Source of the DNA: Candidatus Poribacteria bacterium
GTDB lineage: Bacteria > Poribacteria > WGA-4E > WGA-3G
Reading direction: 5' to 3'
Length of the DNA stretch: 52,890 nucleotides
NCBI GenBank assembly: GCA_022822085.1
Contig: JAJECK010000048.1
Coordinates: forward strand, 1 to 52,890
The position numbers were made by a program, and so were the translations under genes. This document shows, in pieces, positions 1 to 9,831 of this stretch (position 1 is the stretch's first letter; every line of letters begins with the position of its first letter). A model generated the notes under the pieces. The model did no database searches. It was not told where the DNA came from and worked only from the letters and a program-made list of their open reading frames with translations.

Positions 1-2
1 AA

Positions 3-113
3 GCGGCAATGAGATGGAAGAAACCGGGTATCAATGCAGTTCTAAAAATGCGGTGTCTGTTGAAAAATGGTGGCTGGAATAAATATTGGTATCCAGACAC
101 AAAAGCCGCATAA
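3..113 (+). pseudogene. C-terminal remnant of a transposase (ISKra4-like, tentative)
   Basis: The window opens inside a reading frame that ends at the TAA at 111-113. The visible tail contains MRWKKPGINAVLKMRC followed by NGGWNKYW. This resembles the end of ISKra4-type DDE transposases, which finish with MRW...G...L.LR...NG.W...W. Only about 36 residues are in the window, so I cannot tell whether the gene is intact upstream. No terminal inverted repeat is evident just downstream. The family is recalled from motif shape only. Confidence 0.4.
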
Positions 114-290
114 TCTTTTGTGCAAAAACTTTACACACCCAGTGGTGCGCGTCCAGCAGATTTGGCACGAATAACGTGGACGAATCTTGATGCGGGATCT
201 ATTAGACCTTACGGTGGTATGACTCGCTTCGGTAGGGCGCGTCTGTACCCTTCAGACTATTTTCCAGATTTTATTGATGTTCCCAAATAA
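114..290 (+). other. Unrecognised open tail in the same frame after the transposase stop
   Basis: After the TAA at 111-113 the same frame stays open to the TAA at 288-290. It encodes a composition-balanced segment with ARPADLARITW, LDAGSIRPYGGM and YPSDYFPDFIDVPK. A GTG at 120 could start it, but no ribosome binding site is seen. It may be the 3' end of a gene joined to the transposase by deletion, or a readthrough tail. I recognise no family. Confidence 0.25.
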
Positions 291-1734
291 AAGGAGGGAT
301 TTCAAATGTTTAAAAGAAGTTTCGTTTATGCCGTGCTTATTGTTAGTGTGTTCTCTTTCTTTTCTATCAAGCACATACATATCGGACGCAGGCACAGGAT
401 TAACTACTTGGTCGAATGCCAGAGAAAATGTGTATAACGCAAAGGTAACAATGGACACAGAACGAGATAACTATCATGTCATTCGGGGTGACCTGGAGAC
501 GTTGATAGACGAGTGGAATGATAATGAACAATCTAAGGCTGACCAGGACCTTTTGAATTTCCTTGCTGCTGCTGGTGCGATTATCAGTGTGGCAAGTGGA
601 GGTTCTCTATATCCAGCGGCTTATGTGCTCGCCGTAACTACGGCAAAGGCGACGCATAATAAGGCATCATATAATAAGGCAAAGAAGAAATATTTGACAT
701 CCATGTCAGCACTATTGTCGTTGATGGATACGGCGCGTGTGAATGTAGACGCAGCGTATAATGGGGGTTATCTAACTAAAGAACCTCCAGGAATTTATGA
801 AGGCTCTGTAGACTATATGGAACACACCCCCGGCTATGTTCCTGAGTATAATGCGTATTTGAGTATGGCGGTAGCTCATCTGAATGGGTATACGTATTAT
901 GTAGGGAAGTACGAGAATGAAGTGACGTTGGAGTTCGGGGTGTTGGAGAGTTCAGTAAAGGGTGGTGGCAAATCGGGCTATTATCATAGAGGGGTGCACG
1001 ATGGCGATGAGAATAGTAAACAAGACCATGTGTTTACGAAATTTATGACATTTGCCGATTTTGTGGTGAGGCCGGACCTTCCCTATAATTATGTGTGTTA
1101 TGGTGTTTGCGGTACGACGTTTAGAACGCCGTACGAAGCGTTTTATGCCCATCGCACGCGATGTGGCACAGCAGGTGAGACAATACATGCAGAAACGGGT
1201 CGTCGTTATAATGAAGATAGTAGTAGTAGATCATGGACGGGTTGGTATAATAAAGTTCTTGAGGAACGCAGAGCAAATCCTTCTCTGGGCTGTGGTGAAT
1301 GGTATTATATTTGTAAAGACTTAGTCAAACACGAGTTACGTTTCGTTGATAGTTGTCGTTGTCCTTATAGGAAATGTTTAGGGCGTATAACGCATGTTTG
1401 TGATGATGAGGCCCAGGGGGCTCTGTCTCCGGGGTTATCTCCAGCGAATGGTTCTTATTATGCGTCTGCGGGAGGCACACACGAGGCGAAACTTGTCACA
1501 AGTGAACCGTATTACTATGTCCGTTGGTATGTCAAGGGGCCTGGTGATACAAGTTCGTTGGGAACGCTTGTCGAAACAGATGAAGGTTGGTCTACGGGCA
1601 CGGAAACGGAAGCGAGTTTGAGTTACACTTTCTCTACAAGTGCGTCAGGTGAATACACAATCACTGCTGTGTCAGAACGGTATTCGGATTTGTCTCAGGG
1701 GTCTACGAGGAGTTACACCGTAACTGTTGAGTAG
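277..1734 (+). CDS. Secreted protein of unknown function with Cys-rich middle and Ig-like end
   Basis: I do not recognise this protein as a whole. Near the start is a hydrophobic stretch (MPCLLLVCSLSFLSSTYISDA), so export is likely. Residues of about 85-150 are helical with a small apolar segment (LLNFLAAAGAIISVASGG) and a Lys/Ala-rich run. The middle has Cys/His-rich stretches. One, near residues 270-296, has a CYGVC...H...C spacing like a zinc finger. The next, near 330-375, has many Cys. The last 100 residues (SPANGSYYASAGG..., YYVRWYVKG, SGEYTITAVS) look like an Ig/PKD-type beta domain. The start is uncertain: the only good ribosome binding site (AGGAGG, 292-297) serves an ATG at 306 in another frame (see findings). 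ATG 277 is the first ATG in the long frame and ATG 328 is the alternative. Confidence 0.6.
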   Translation: MFPNKRRDFKCLKEVSFMPCLLLVCSLSFLSSTYISDAGTGLTTWSNARENVYNAKVTMDTERDNYHVIRGDLETLIDEWNDNEQSKADQDLLNFLAAAGAIISVASGGSLYPAAYVLAVTTAKATHNKASYNKAKKKYLTSMSALLSLMDTARVNVDAAYNGGYLTKEPPGIYEGSVDYMEHTPGYVPEYNAYLSMAVAHLNGYTYYVGKYENEVTLEFGVLESSVKGGGKSGYYHRGVHDGDENSKQDHVFTKFMTFADFVVRPDLPYNYVCYGVCGTTFRTPYEAFYAHRTRCGTAGETIHAETGRRYNEDSSSRSWTGWYNKVLEERRANPSLGCGEWYYICKDLVKHELRFVDSCRCPYRKCLGRITHVCDDEAQGALSPGLSPANGSYYASAGGTHEAKLVTSEPYYYVRWYVKGPGDTSSLGTLVETDEGWSTGTETEASLSYTFSTSASGEYTITAVSERYSDLSQGSTRSYTVTVE

Positions 1735-1758
1735 ATTTATAACCGCGTAGGTAAACAC

Positions 1759-1796
1759 AGGCAGGTATCCTTTTTGGGTATCTGCCTTTTCTTTTA
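1759..1796 (+). terminator. Rho-independent terminator
   Basis: An 11-bp stem (GGCAGGTATCC with GGGTATCTGCC, two G-T wobbles) closes a TTTTT loop and is followed by TTTTCTTTT. It lies 25 bases after the preceding gene and separates it from the convergent C25 peptidase gene. Confidence 0.8.
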
Positions 1797-1839
1797 GAAA
1801 ATTGGCAATTTTTGACAGTGTTTCGTGCGTGTGCTGCTA

Positions 1840-4800
1840 TCAACGCAAGATAGCGAGTTTTCCTATCTTTTCTACAGAGCCTTTATTGGTATGTGCAATG
1901 ACACGATAAAGGTAGACACCGTTGGCACAACGCATTCCAATTTCGTCTCTTCCATCCCAGAAGGTTTCATTTGCACCGCGTGCTGCGCTTGCCTCTGTAA
2001 TGGTTTTGATAAGTCTACCGTTAACCGTGTAAATTTTGATAGTGACCTTATCAGGGGGTTGCAACAACTGATAAGTGAAATGCGTTTTTCCATTCTCTGT
2101 TGGGTTCGGAACGTTGAATACTTCACTGAGGTTGACTGCTTCATCAAGCGTTAAGACGACTTCGTATTCAGTCGTGTTTTCACTGGTATCCGTTGCAGTT
2201 ACTTGAAGTCGATAGGTCCCGTTTTCCAGATTTGGTGCGAAACTGAAGTTTGCGGTTCCAGGCTCGTCTTCATCAAAATTCCATGTAGCTTCATCAAATT
2301 CACGATACCTAAGCGTTGTATCACCCGCCACTGCATCTGCGGTTATCCGGTTGAATGTGATGTTGAGGAGAGAATTGTCAAGTGCTGTTTCATCCGTAAC
2401 CCGAATTTCACAATGCGGTTGTTCAGTAATACGGTTTTTTCCCATATCTGTCGTTGATGTATTGGTCGTGATATCTGTCCCTTCAAGAACTTCATCATTT
2501 ACAAGGATTTCAATAACAGGAGGTGTAACGTCAGGCATATCAATAACTGTGAAGCGTGTTTTGAATATACCTTCTTTACCACCAATAGCATTTCCATTAA
2601 AATCGCTGGCTTCAATTTCAAAGGCGTACTCACCTGGAAATAAGATAGGTTTGTATTCAATTGCGACAGTATTGACATCTTTTGGGTTCCGAAGTTTATA
2701 GTCAGAAATGGGTTTTAAGGGTTTACCGTTATCTCCCCTCCGAATGATCAACGTATCCAGATTAATACCGTCAACATCTTCAAGTAGAATGGACATCTTT
2801 GGACGAGGTGAGATGACACTTCCGGCTTGTGGGTGGACACCATCTATCCACAGACTAAATTCAGGAGGTTCGTCATCATCGCTTCTAAGAAATGTGAAAG
2901 GTGTCAGTTCCTCTGTTTCCGCCGTGATGGTTGCGACTTGTGCTGTACTAAATTTGATCTTATCACCAAATTCGAATTCTATGGAACTTGGTGAAACAAG
3001 TATCTCAAAACCGAGACGACTGATGTATAGACTTTTATTGACTGTGCCGTCAGCAAGGATATCATTCGCCAAATAGATCTGAGCCCCTGTTTTATCTCGG
3101 ATTTCATAAGATTGTCTGGATGTGAAAAAGATGAACCAATCGCCGACAGCGAACTCTTGCCTGGGACCGACTCTCACTTTGACTGTTGCGGTGCCGTTGC
3201 CGACATTCTGATTGCTACTTTCTACCAGCACTGCCTTTTCATCTACATAATCGGTTTTAAAGGTGAGAATATCTCCAAATTCAAATGGCACAGGCGGTGT
3301 ACCATTACTAAGTTCTGTGGGTGGATCCCATTTTTTGGGGATAGTGAATTCGATTCCGATATTTTCTTCCCGAAATGGGTGATCAAGTTCTCCGACTTCT
3401 TCAAATCTTTGATATAGGGTTGCATGTTTCTTTTTTAAGTAGACGGTGTATTGGGTTGGATCTAAAAACAGTATGACCCAAATACCAGCAGGTGTCTGAA
3501 ATGGGTCAATTTTTATGTTTTCAAGTGGTAAGCTTTGTTTACTGGCATTTTCTGTTTGAATAGGTGTGACGTAGTTTTCAAGTTTAAATAACGGTCCGTC
3601 ATCTTCTGGATTCGGTTTATTATTTTCAGCGACATAATCAACTTGTGAAGGCAGACGTTTCCACTTTTCATAAGTAGGGTGCCATTGATAAATGCCGAGA
3701 TTTTCTGCTTCTTCAATAACAGCAGCTCTGTAATCTTTACTCCCCTCTTTCCACGGTGTGTTTACTCTGACTAAATCTTCTAAACTGATACTATCAAACC
3801 TAAGTTTAAGGGTAACAGGTTTTTTCAGGGTGACATCGGCTGCACGAAAACCAACTTCATACTGCTGTGCATATTCATCACCCGTGCGGAGTAGTCCTCT
3901 ACGCAGCGCAGCGACGCGCGGAATCGTGGCGAAACTTAAGGAGGGTTGTGTTAAACTATACGGGGCACTTGATGATACAGTGAGTGGCACCCGATCCCCT
4001 GCTACCTCTGCAGAGGCAGCAGGAAAATCAATATCAAACACTCTATCTAAACTATATGCATTCAACGGTTTTTTAGGTTCATAGTAGAATTCATTGACGA
4101 CAAAAGTGACGTGTAGTTTATTGTCGTATTCGTTCGGTTCAGCCACATCCCCTTTAATGTCATCTTCGGTATCTACATCTGGATCAACCATCACATATAT
4201 ATCATGCACACCGGTTTCAAGGCTTTTGCTTAACTGTAATTTTACAGTAGTACGCTGCAAGACGGTATCACCTTCCTGCCACTCATCAGGTTTGACTGTC
4301 ACGGTGCCTAATATATCAGCATCTTCGTCTATCATCAGAACATTTGTTTTATCAGGATTACCCTCTGCGAAAATCACATCAAAATCAGTTTTGACTGTCC
4401 GTCCACCATCATTAGTTAGTTCAGCTGTTAGAATGTATTTTTCTGTTTCTTCATCAAAAGTATAACGTATCGGGACTGTGCTTGCCCCATCAGTTCTGAT
4501 GGAGATGTTTGGTCCCTCCGGAACGTCGATTCTAACTCGTCCTGTTGATGATGGGTGATAGACTTTTAGCCCATCAGTATCTGTAACGATAATACGGTAT
4601 TTAATTATATAAGCACCTTGTGGTAATGGGATAGGTGTTTGAATTTCGTACCACTGTCCACCAGGAAGTAATTCACCGGTGCCTGGCGGTTGTGAGATTT
4701 TGACCATCGGTACGTATTTGTCCACAGGTTTAACTGTATCATGCCATATCACTTCAATAGAACGAATACCCTTTTCCCCACCTTGATCGTCATAAATCAG

Positions 4801-7800
4801 TACTTGGATGTTGAGCGTATGTGTGTTTACTGCATCCAATTCGTCCTGGACATCACCGATAATAGGTGTGTCCACCCAAAATTCACCGCCCCCAATAGCC
4901 GCACGATTGTCGTCATACGCAAACAATCTAACGACCCCTCTACCGGGTAATGCCTTATTCGGAATATTCAACCGAATAGTGCCATATTCACCTTTCCAAA
5001 TTTTGCTTTGAGTCCGCTGTGGGGTTTCATTATTATTAATGTCGTCAAAGTGATTCTGGAAAACAGCGGTCGCAAAGAACCTTCCGGTGTCAAACCTATC
5101 TGCTTTCCACCATTTGTCGTTATTGTCATAAGCACCAACTTCATTGTTCAGAATGACGATCTTATTGTCAGAATTAAGGGCAAATGCTTCCAGTTTTGTG
5201 CGTATATCCAGGTTCGGAAATGCTAACCGTGTTGCGGGGTCCCCGAAAAGCACATATTGCTCAGTTCCGGGAATCCACCGGTCAACAGTGATCCGTGAGA
5301 TAAATCTGATTTTGGCATCATTGACAATTTTACCGACAGTTGGTGAAATAGATGCGATCTGAGTTACGCCTTGCTTTGCTGCAAACGGTTCGCGCGCAAA
5401 CATTGCCAGAAATAGATCATCATCAAAGTCTGCATTTGCCTGTGCATAAGTTAGTCGTGAGGCAGATAGGGACGCTATTGCCCCGTATTTCCCAAGCAAG
5501 AACTCTTCACTGAGACAGTGTCTTCCAAATTCTTGAGGTTTATCAAATTGACCATTTAAGCAGGTGGTTGTGATAACAAATGGTAGATACCTATTCCGCA
5601 AAGCGACTGCATCCTGAAGCCGAAATATACCTTCATCTGCCCATGTGCTGATTCCCCCGTGTCCTGCATATTCTACGATAAGGGCACCATCGTTAAACCC
5701 TTTTTTAATGAGAGCACGGGTTTTTTCAGTTTTGTTTATACTGTCAACCAGTCGCAAATAGATGGGGATTGTATTGTAACCTACAGGTATGATCTCTTTG
5801 ATCAGTCTGTTTCGTGTTTTCTCAAAAATATCATCGGAGGGATTGTCTAAATTGTCGTCCGCAACCTGGACAATAGTCCCTTGCCACGGACCAATTTTAG
5901 CGTTATGTTCGTAGTCTATTATTTTTTTCACCATATCGTCAAGATCGTCTGCGGTTTGAACAGATAATCGACCGATAAACATATCTGGTAGTTTATCAGT
6001 CCCGCTAACGTTGACGAATCTTTGATCCATAGCGGTTTCACCACTTTCTGGTGCCCAACTGTGATACGTAGGTACAAAATTCGGATAGAGATCGTAGTTT
6101 CCGTGATAACGTTCAACGATTACCTCTTTATAGTCATAGTGTGCGTCCCCGACGAGTAAGACATAGGTTGGGGCAGGTGACTGCCATGTGTGATACGCAT
6201 AACGTAAAAAATGTTGGATAGCAAATGGGTTGAAAAGTCCGAAACCGAATTCGTTATAAATTTCGTCTATATCTACGACTAAAACTGTTAAACCTTGTTC
6301 CTCTCTAAACTTAACTAGTGGTTGAATGCTATCTATAAATGTATTATGTGTGATTACAATGTAATCCCATTGGTTAGTGGGGTTTCGTAAAGTACTTGCT
6401 GGCATTTCAGTGAGGACTCCAATACTTTTATATCCGCTGTTGGAAACTGCAAAGTAATTGGTTATTTGTGTTACATCGTCCTCAAACACGATCTGGTATG
6501 TGTCATTATATTCTGTCACTAATCCATCAACCAGTTTAGCGGTTAAACCCCTGCTCCGATCCATCGCATAGACATCAATTGCTTCGGAGGTGAAGTTGGT
6601 TATTCTATAGTGTGTTTTACCATCTACTTCAGGTTCTGTATCACTGCTGAAATCAAGTCGGTTAGAGTGTGCCCGAAAAGTATGCCAATAATCAAATTCG
6701 TACCAATCAAGATAAAAATCATATTTTCCAGGCGGTGTGTTGTTCCTATCATTTGTTTCAATGCGCAATTCATTAGTCGTAGTAGGGTCAATTTTTCTCT
6801 GCGGAAAATCCCGTGTAACAATTGGTGCCTGCTGTCGTGTCCATTTCTCTTCCTGACCAAGTTGTTCATTATTGAAGTAGATTTCAGCGTAATGTTTGGC
6901 TGCATTTTTCCGCCAAGAACCTTGTAATCTCACCCGAAGTGTGGCATCTCGATTAATCTCATTATTCTCTCGAGATACTGCCCTTGGTAACTCAACGGGA
7001 AACTTCTTTATACTTATGTCAGACCCATCACCTCTAAGACCAGTCCAAAAATAGTGATCAACCAAATCAGTTTTTACATTTAGGTCGTTGCCATCAAGCG
7101 GATCGTGATGAATGTTTTTCTCAAAACGGACTCTTGTTTTAAAGGCTTTAGGGGGGAGAATGTCTTTGGTAACTGGTGCTGCAGACCGTGTGTCAATGCG
7201 AAATGTGTCAGCTTCACCTTGTGCAGGGCCTCTTCCTTTTTCGGAAAAACTGAAGATATAGACATTTCTTTCCGTAAATTTGTTAACGATACCACGGGCA
7301 TAAAAGACAATCATATCTTCCGGATCAAACGTCTCATTTTGGTTATGATCGAAAATGTAATACCCTTGTTTACTCCCACTTGTTTCTACCAAGATGGTAT
7401 CAAAATCTATGTCTGCTGGCGTAACACTTGCTGATCTAAGATTGTTATAGGTGATATGATACATATCATTGCGTAGAATGTTGATTTTAAACCTTCTACG
7501 CGTTGGAGTTGGGGCAGCAGGTGCCGCTTGTACCCCCGCTGCATGCATCCGATCCAGTCCTTGTCGCCAAGCGGACGCTTGCGTGTTGTTAATCAACATT
7601 GATCGGAATAGATCTTCATAAGCAGGACTGTCGCGAAAAAGCGATGTGGCAGGTGTTGACGCTATTTCTGGTGCACCGAAAAAATCAATACGAAAAGTGA
7701 TGTTTTCAGTGATTTTTATCTGTTGTGTTGCGCTGTTATATTGTATCGGATGAATACGCAGAACGCCGATCCGTTGTGCTCGCACATATCCCACCGGAAC

Positions 7801-8334
7801 AACTTGGACCATTTCAGCTGGATATAATGCAGAGTTATATCCTCCTGTCGGTTTATTGAATTCCGATGTAAGAACATCTTCTTGATGCGCATCTGGGAAA
7901 AAAGGATCTACAACTTGAAATGTAGTTAGGGGGTATTCAACTTTTCTGAAAGTACTCTGCTTATTAATTACCGTCGTTGATACACTACTTGAAGACGGTA
8001 ACCCGATTTGTACTGTGTAAGTAGGAAGTTTCGGTTTTCCTATTTCAGTTGTTGAGTACGATCCATTGAAATGTATTTGTGTGAAGGATTTCCCATCTTG
8101 TTGGATTTGCTGTATCTTTGGTTTGGGCAGCCGGAATCTTAAGATCAGATAATGTGGCTCTGTTTTTAATACTTCTAATAGGTTATTCGATGCTGTGCCG
8201 GGCTTGATATTCAAACTGGGAGATTGCATACCATCAGTGATCGGGTTACATAACCCACCAACATTTACTTCAACAGGCAGAACTGCTAACATAAGACATA
8301 AAAATAATAAAATGGATAGATAACGTATATTCAT
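1840..8334 (-). CDS. Gingipain/PorU-like C25 cysteine peptidase with FlgD-like C-terminal domain
   Basis: A 2164-residue exported protein. It has a signal peptide (MNIRYLSILLFLCLMLAVLP), a long N-terminal beta region, then a caspase-fold C25 peptidase at about 655-1040. Visible landmarks are YVLLVGDAHYDY, the histidine in VEYAGHGG (His892) and the cysteine in TTTCLNGQFD (Cys925). The 33-residue His-Cys spacing matches my recollection of gingipain RgpB (His211/Cys244). Many Ig-like and CARDB-like domains follow. The end (2077-2164) is a FlgD-type domain with VPNPTENGKTHFTYQL, IKIYTVNGRLIKT and NGVYLYRV. In type IX systems PorU is the C25 sortase that cleaves the C-terminal domain of cargo. This protein may be that sortase or a secreted C25 protease that is itself cargo. 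Its ATG overlaps the pdxA stop (TAATG), implying translational coupling. Confidence 0.85.
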   Translation of the reverse strand: MNIRYLSILLFLCLMLAVLPVEVNVGGLCNPITDGMQSPSLNIKPGTASNNLLEVLKTEPHYLILRFRLPKPKIQQIQQDGKSFTQIHFNGSYSTTEIGKPKLPTYTVQIGLPSSSSVSTTVINKQSTFRKVEYPLTTFQVVDPFFPDAHQEDVLTSEFNKPTGGYNSALYPAEMVQVVPVGYVRAQRIGVLRIHPIQYNSATQQIKITENITFRIDFFGAPEIASTPATSLFRDSPAYEDLFRSMLINNTQASAWRQGLDRMHAAGVQAAPAAPTPTRRRFKINILRNDMYHITYNNLRSASVTPADIDFDTILVETSGSKQGYYIFDHNQNETFDPEDMIVFYARGIVNKFTERNVYIFSFSEKGRGPAQGEADTFRIDTRSAAPVTKDILPPKAFKTRVRFEKNIHHDPLDGNDLNVKTDLVDHYFWTGLRGDGSDISIKKFPVELPRAVSRENNEINRDATLRVRLQGSWRKNAAKHYAEIYFNNEQLGQEEKWTRQQAPIVTRDFPQRKIDPTTTNELRIETNDRNNTPPGKYDFYLDWYEFDYWHTFRAHSNRLDFSSDTEPEVDGKTHYRITNFTSEAIDVYAMDRSRGLTAKLVDGLVTEYNDTYQIVFEDDVTQITNYFAVSNSGYKSIGVLTEMPASTLRNPTNQWDYIVITHNTFIDSIQPLVKFREEQGLTVLVVDIDEIYNEFGFGLFNPFAIQHFLRYAYHTWQSPAPTYVLLVGDAHYDYKEVIVERYHGNYDLYPNFVPTYHSWAPESGETAMDQRFVNVSGTDKLPDMFIGRLSVQTADDLDDMVKKIIDYEHNAKIGPWQGTIVQVADDNLDNPSDDIFEKTRNRLIKEIIPVGYNTIPIYLRLVDSINKTEKTRALIKKGFNDGALIVEYAGHGGISTWADEGIFRLQDAVALRNRYLPFVITTTCLNGQFDKPQEFGRHCLSEEFLLGKYGAIASLSASRLTYAQANADFDDDLFLAMFAREPFAAKQGVTQIASISPTVGKIVNDAKIRFISRITVDRWIPGTEQYVLFGDPATRLAFPNLDIRTKLEAFALNSDNKIVILNNEVGAYDNNDKWWKADRFDTGRFFATAVFQNHFDDINNNETPQRTQSKIWKGEYGTIRLNIPNKALPGRGVVRLFAYDDNRAAIGGGEFWVDTPIIGDVQDELDAVNTHTLNIQVLIYDDQGGEKGIRSIEVIWHDTVKPVDKYVPMVKISQPPGTGELLPGGQWYEIQTPIPLPQGAYIIKYRIIVTDTDGLKVYHPSSTGRVRIDVPEGPNISIRTDGASTVPIRYTFDEETEKYILTAELTNDGGRTVKTDFDVIFAEGNPDKTNVLMIDEDADILGTVTVKPDEWQEGDTVLQRTTVKLQLSKSLETGVHDIYVMVDPDVDTEDDIKGDVAEPNEYDNKLHVTFVVNEFYYEPKKPLNAYSLDRVFDIDFPAASAEVAGDRVPLTVSSSAPYSLTQPSLSFATIPRVAALRRGLLRTGDEYAQQYEVGFRAADVTLKKPVTLKLRFDSISLEDLVRVNTPWKEGSKDYRAAVIEEAENLGIYQWHPTYEKWKRLPSQVDYVAENNKPNPEDDGPLFKLENYVTPIQTENASKQSLPLENIKIDPFQTPAGIWVILFLDPTQYTVYLKKKHATLYQRFEEVGELDHPFREENIGIEFTIPKKWDPPTELSNGTPPVPFEFGDILTFKTDYVDEKAVLVESSNQNVGNGTATVKVRVGPRQEFAVGDWFIFFTSRQSYEIRDKTGAQIYLANDILADGTVNKSLYISRLGFEILVSPSSIEFEFGDKIKFSTAQVATITAETEELTPFTFLRSDDDEPPEFSLWIDGVHPQAGSVISPRPKMSILLEDVDGINLDTLIIRRGDNGKPLKPISDYKLRNPKDVNTVAIEYKPILFPGEYAFEIEASDFNGNAIGGKEGIFKTRFTVIDMPDVTPPVIEILVNDEVLEGTDITTNTSTTDMGKNRITEQPHCEIRVTDETALDNSLLNITFNRITADAVAGDTTLRYREFDEATWNFDEDEPGTANFSFAPNLENGTYRLQVTATDTSENTTEYEVVLTLDEAVNLSEVFNVPNPTENGKTHFTYQLLQPPDKVTIKIYTVNGRLIKTITEASAARGANETFWDGRDEIGMRCANGVYLYRVIAHTNKGSVEKIGKLAILR

Positions 8335-9428
8335 TATTGACTACTCGCTAATTGTGCTGCTGCCGTTAATGCAGCAACAAGACTTGTTTCACTTGCTGTC
8401 CCTTTTCCGGCGATATCGAACGCTGTGCCGTGGTCAACGCTTGTCCGGATAATTGGCAAACCTAATGTAATATTCACAACCTGTCCAAATCCTATCAACT
8501 TAATCGGTATATTGCCTTGATCATGATACATTGCGATGGCTGCATCCCATTCTCCCATTATCACCCTTTTGAAAAGTGTGTCTGCCGGTAAAGGCCCATC
8601 CACTTGCAATCCAATGGTGCGTGCACGATTAATCGCTGGTATAAGATAGGTCTGCTCTTCTATTCCGAACATCCCTTCTTCCCCCGCATGAGGATTTAAG
8701 CCTGCAACAACTAACCGAGGGGTGTCAATACCGAATTGAACCAATGCGTCATGTGTTATATGAATGACATCAGAAATTCTTCCCACTGATAACTGCTGCG
8801 GAACTTCAGAAATCGGAATATGATTTGTGACAAAAGTAACCGTAAGGTTCTCCACTGTGTTAGTTGAAATAGAACTGTTTTTCTTCTCTTTTTTTGTATC
8901 AGGATTGAAGTGATTGGGAATGTTCCATGTCTTGAGCATCATAACAGATTTTTCAGATTGTGTAAAGTTTGCAAGCATTTCAGTGTGTGCAGGAAATGGA
9001 GAACCGGCGCGTTGTATGGCAGCCTTACAGATCGGAGCTGTTGTAATCGCATCAAGCGTCCCGTCCATAGTTAGTTTCACAGCAGTTTCAATAGACTGAA
9101 TAGCTGCAGCACCGCATTTGGCATCAACTGTTCCAAACGATATGTCTTTAGGCTGCAACGTGCTTGCTTCAAGCACATCAATCCTACCGGGCGTTGTTGT
9201 AACGTCCTTCGGAGATTGTATATAAGAAACTTTAGGAAGACTTTTTTGATCTATGGGAGAAATGTCTTTTGTGGAAATCAGGCTAAGGGCGTTCTGAATT
9301 ATGGATGGACTACCGATGACAATCGGATGACATATCTGGTAGACGTTTTTGTTAGAAAGGGTTTTTACGATAATTTCAGGACCGATGCCAGCAGCATCTC
9401 CCATAGTTATCCCGATCCGTGGCAACAT
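8334..9428 (-). CDS. pdxA: 4-hydroxythreonine-4-phosphate dehydrogenase
   Basis: Catalyses NAD-dependent oxidation of 4-phosphohydroxy-L-threonine in DXP-dependent pyridoxal phosphate synthesis. It starts with the family signature PRIGITMGDAAGIGPEII. The three metal-binding histidine motifs are present: PFPAHTEMLA, AGLNPHAGEEG and AMYHDQG. At 364 residues it is a little longer than usual (about 330). The extra length includes a charged insert (PDTKKEKKNSS) about halfway along, probably a surface loop. It overlaps the C25 peptidase start by one base, an unusual partner for a vitamin gene. Confidence 0.95.
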   Translation of the reverse strand: MLPRIGITMGDAAGIGPEIIVKTLSNKNVYQICHPIVIGSPSIIQNALSLISTKDISPIDQKSLPKVSYIQSPKDVTTTPGRIDVLEASTLQPKDISFGTVDAKCGAAAIQSIETAVKLTMDGTLDAITTAPICKAAIQRAGSPFPAHTEMLANFTQSEKSVMMLKTWNIPNHFNPDTKKEKKNSSISTNTVENLTVTFVTNHIPISEVPQQLSVGRISDVIHITHDALVQFGIDTPRLVVAGLNPHAGEEGMFGIEEQTYLIPAINRARTIGLQVDGPLPADTLFKRVIMGEWDAAIAMYHDQGNIPIKLIGFGQVVNITLGLPIIRTSVDHGTAFDIAGKGTASETSLVAALTAAAQLASSQ

Positions 9429-9526
9429 GTTTGATTTCGTGCGAGATATTCACAATCCGTTGTTATTCTTGAACAAGTTGGTAAACGCGTTGATAAATCA
9501 AAATTCTACTTTACGAACTTACGTTC

Positions 9527-9790
9527 TTATTCAATAAGGCGATACAGTGTAGTAGCACGGGCTTTAGACACATTCCCTGTCGGAACTTCAAGAATCTCAT
9601 AAGTCAATTCCTGTGCTTCTTCTGTAGGTAACCGAGCAGAAATGATCGTAATCCGGTCCCCGATGTTAACAGTTTTACCTGCTTTTGTTGGATGGTTGTT
9701 GAGTAGAACATTTCCACGACCACACAACGCATTTGCAGCAGAACGCCGTTTGACAAGTCGTGAAAGTTGCAAGAATTTGTCTACACGCAT
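9527..9790 (-). CDS. S4-domain RNA-binding protein, RqcP/YabO/HslR-like
   Basis: A single S4 RNA-binding domain of 87 residues: MRVDKFLQLSRLVKRR, GNVLLNNHPTKAGKTVNIGD, then a short tail. The layout and length match the YabO/RqcP and HslR group. RqcP helps add C-terminal tails to nascent chains on obstructed 50S ribosomes; HslR also binds 50S subunits. That would fit its position just upstream of lon and pdxA on the same strand. I chose ATG 9790 (MRVDKF) over the TTG two codons earlier because the family starts M-R-L/V-D-K. Assignment to RqcP rather than another small S4 protein is inference. Confidence 0.8.
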   Translation of the reverse strand: MRVDKFLQLSRLVKRRSAANALCGRGNVLLNNHPTKAGKTVNIGDRITIISARLPTEEAQELTYEILEVPTGNVSKARATTLYRLIE

Positions 9791-9831
9791 TGGCAATGTC
9801 TACCAAAATTTATTTTACATACACAAAAATA

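Noticed and set aside
1840-8334. Calling the C25 protein a definite PorU sortase
   Set aside because: The dyad and FlgD-like end are clear, but secreted C25 proteases share them; without synteny or a profile search PorU identity is unproven.
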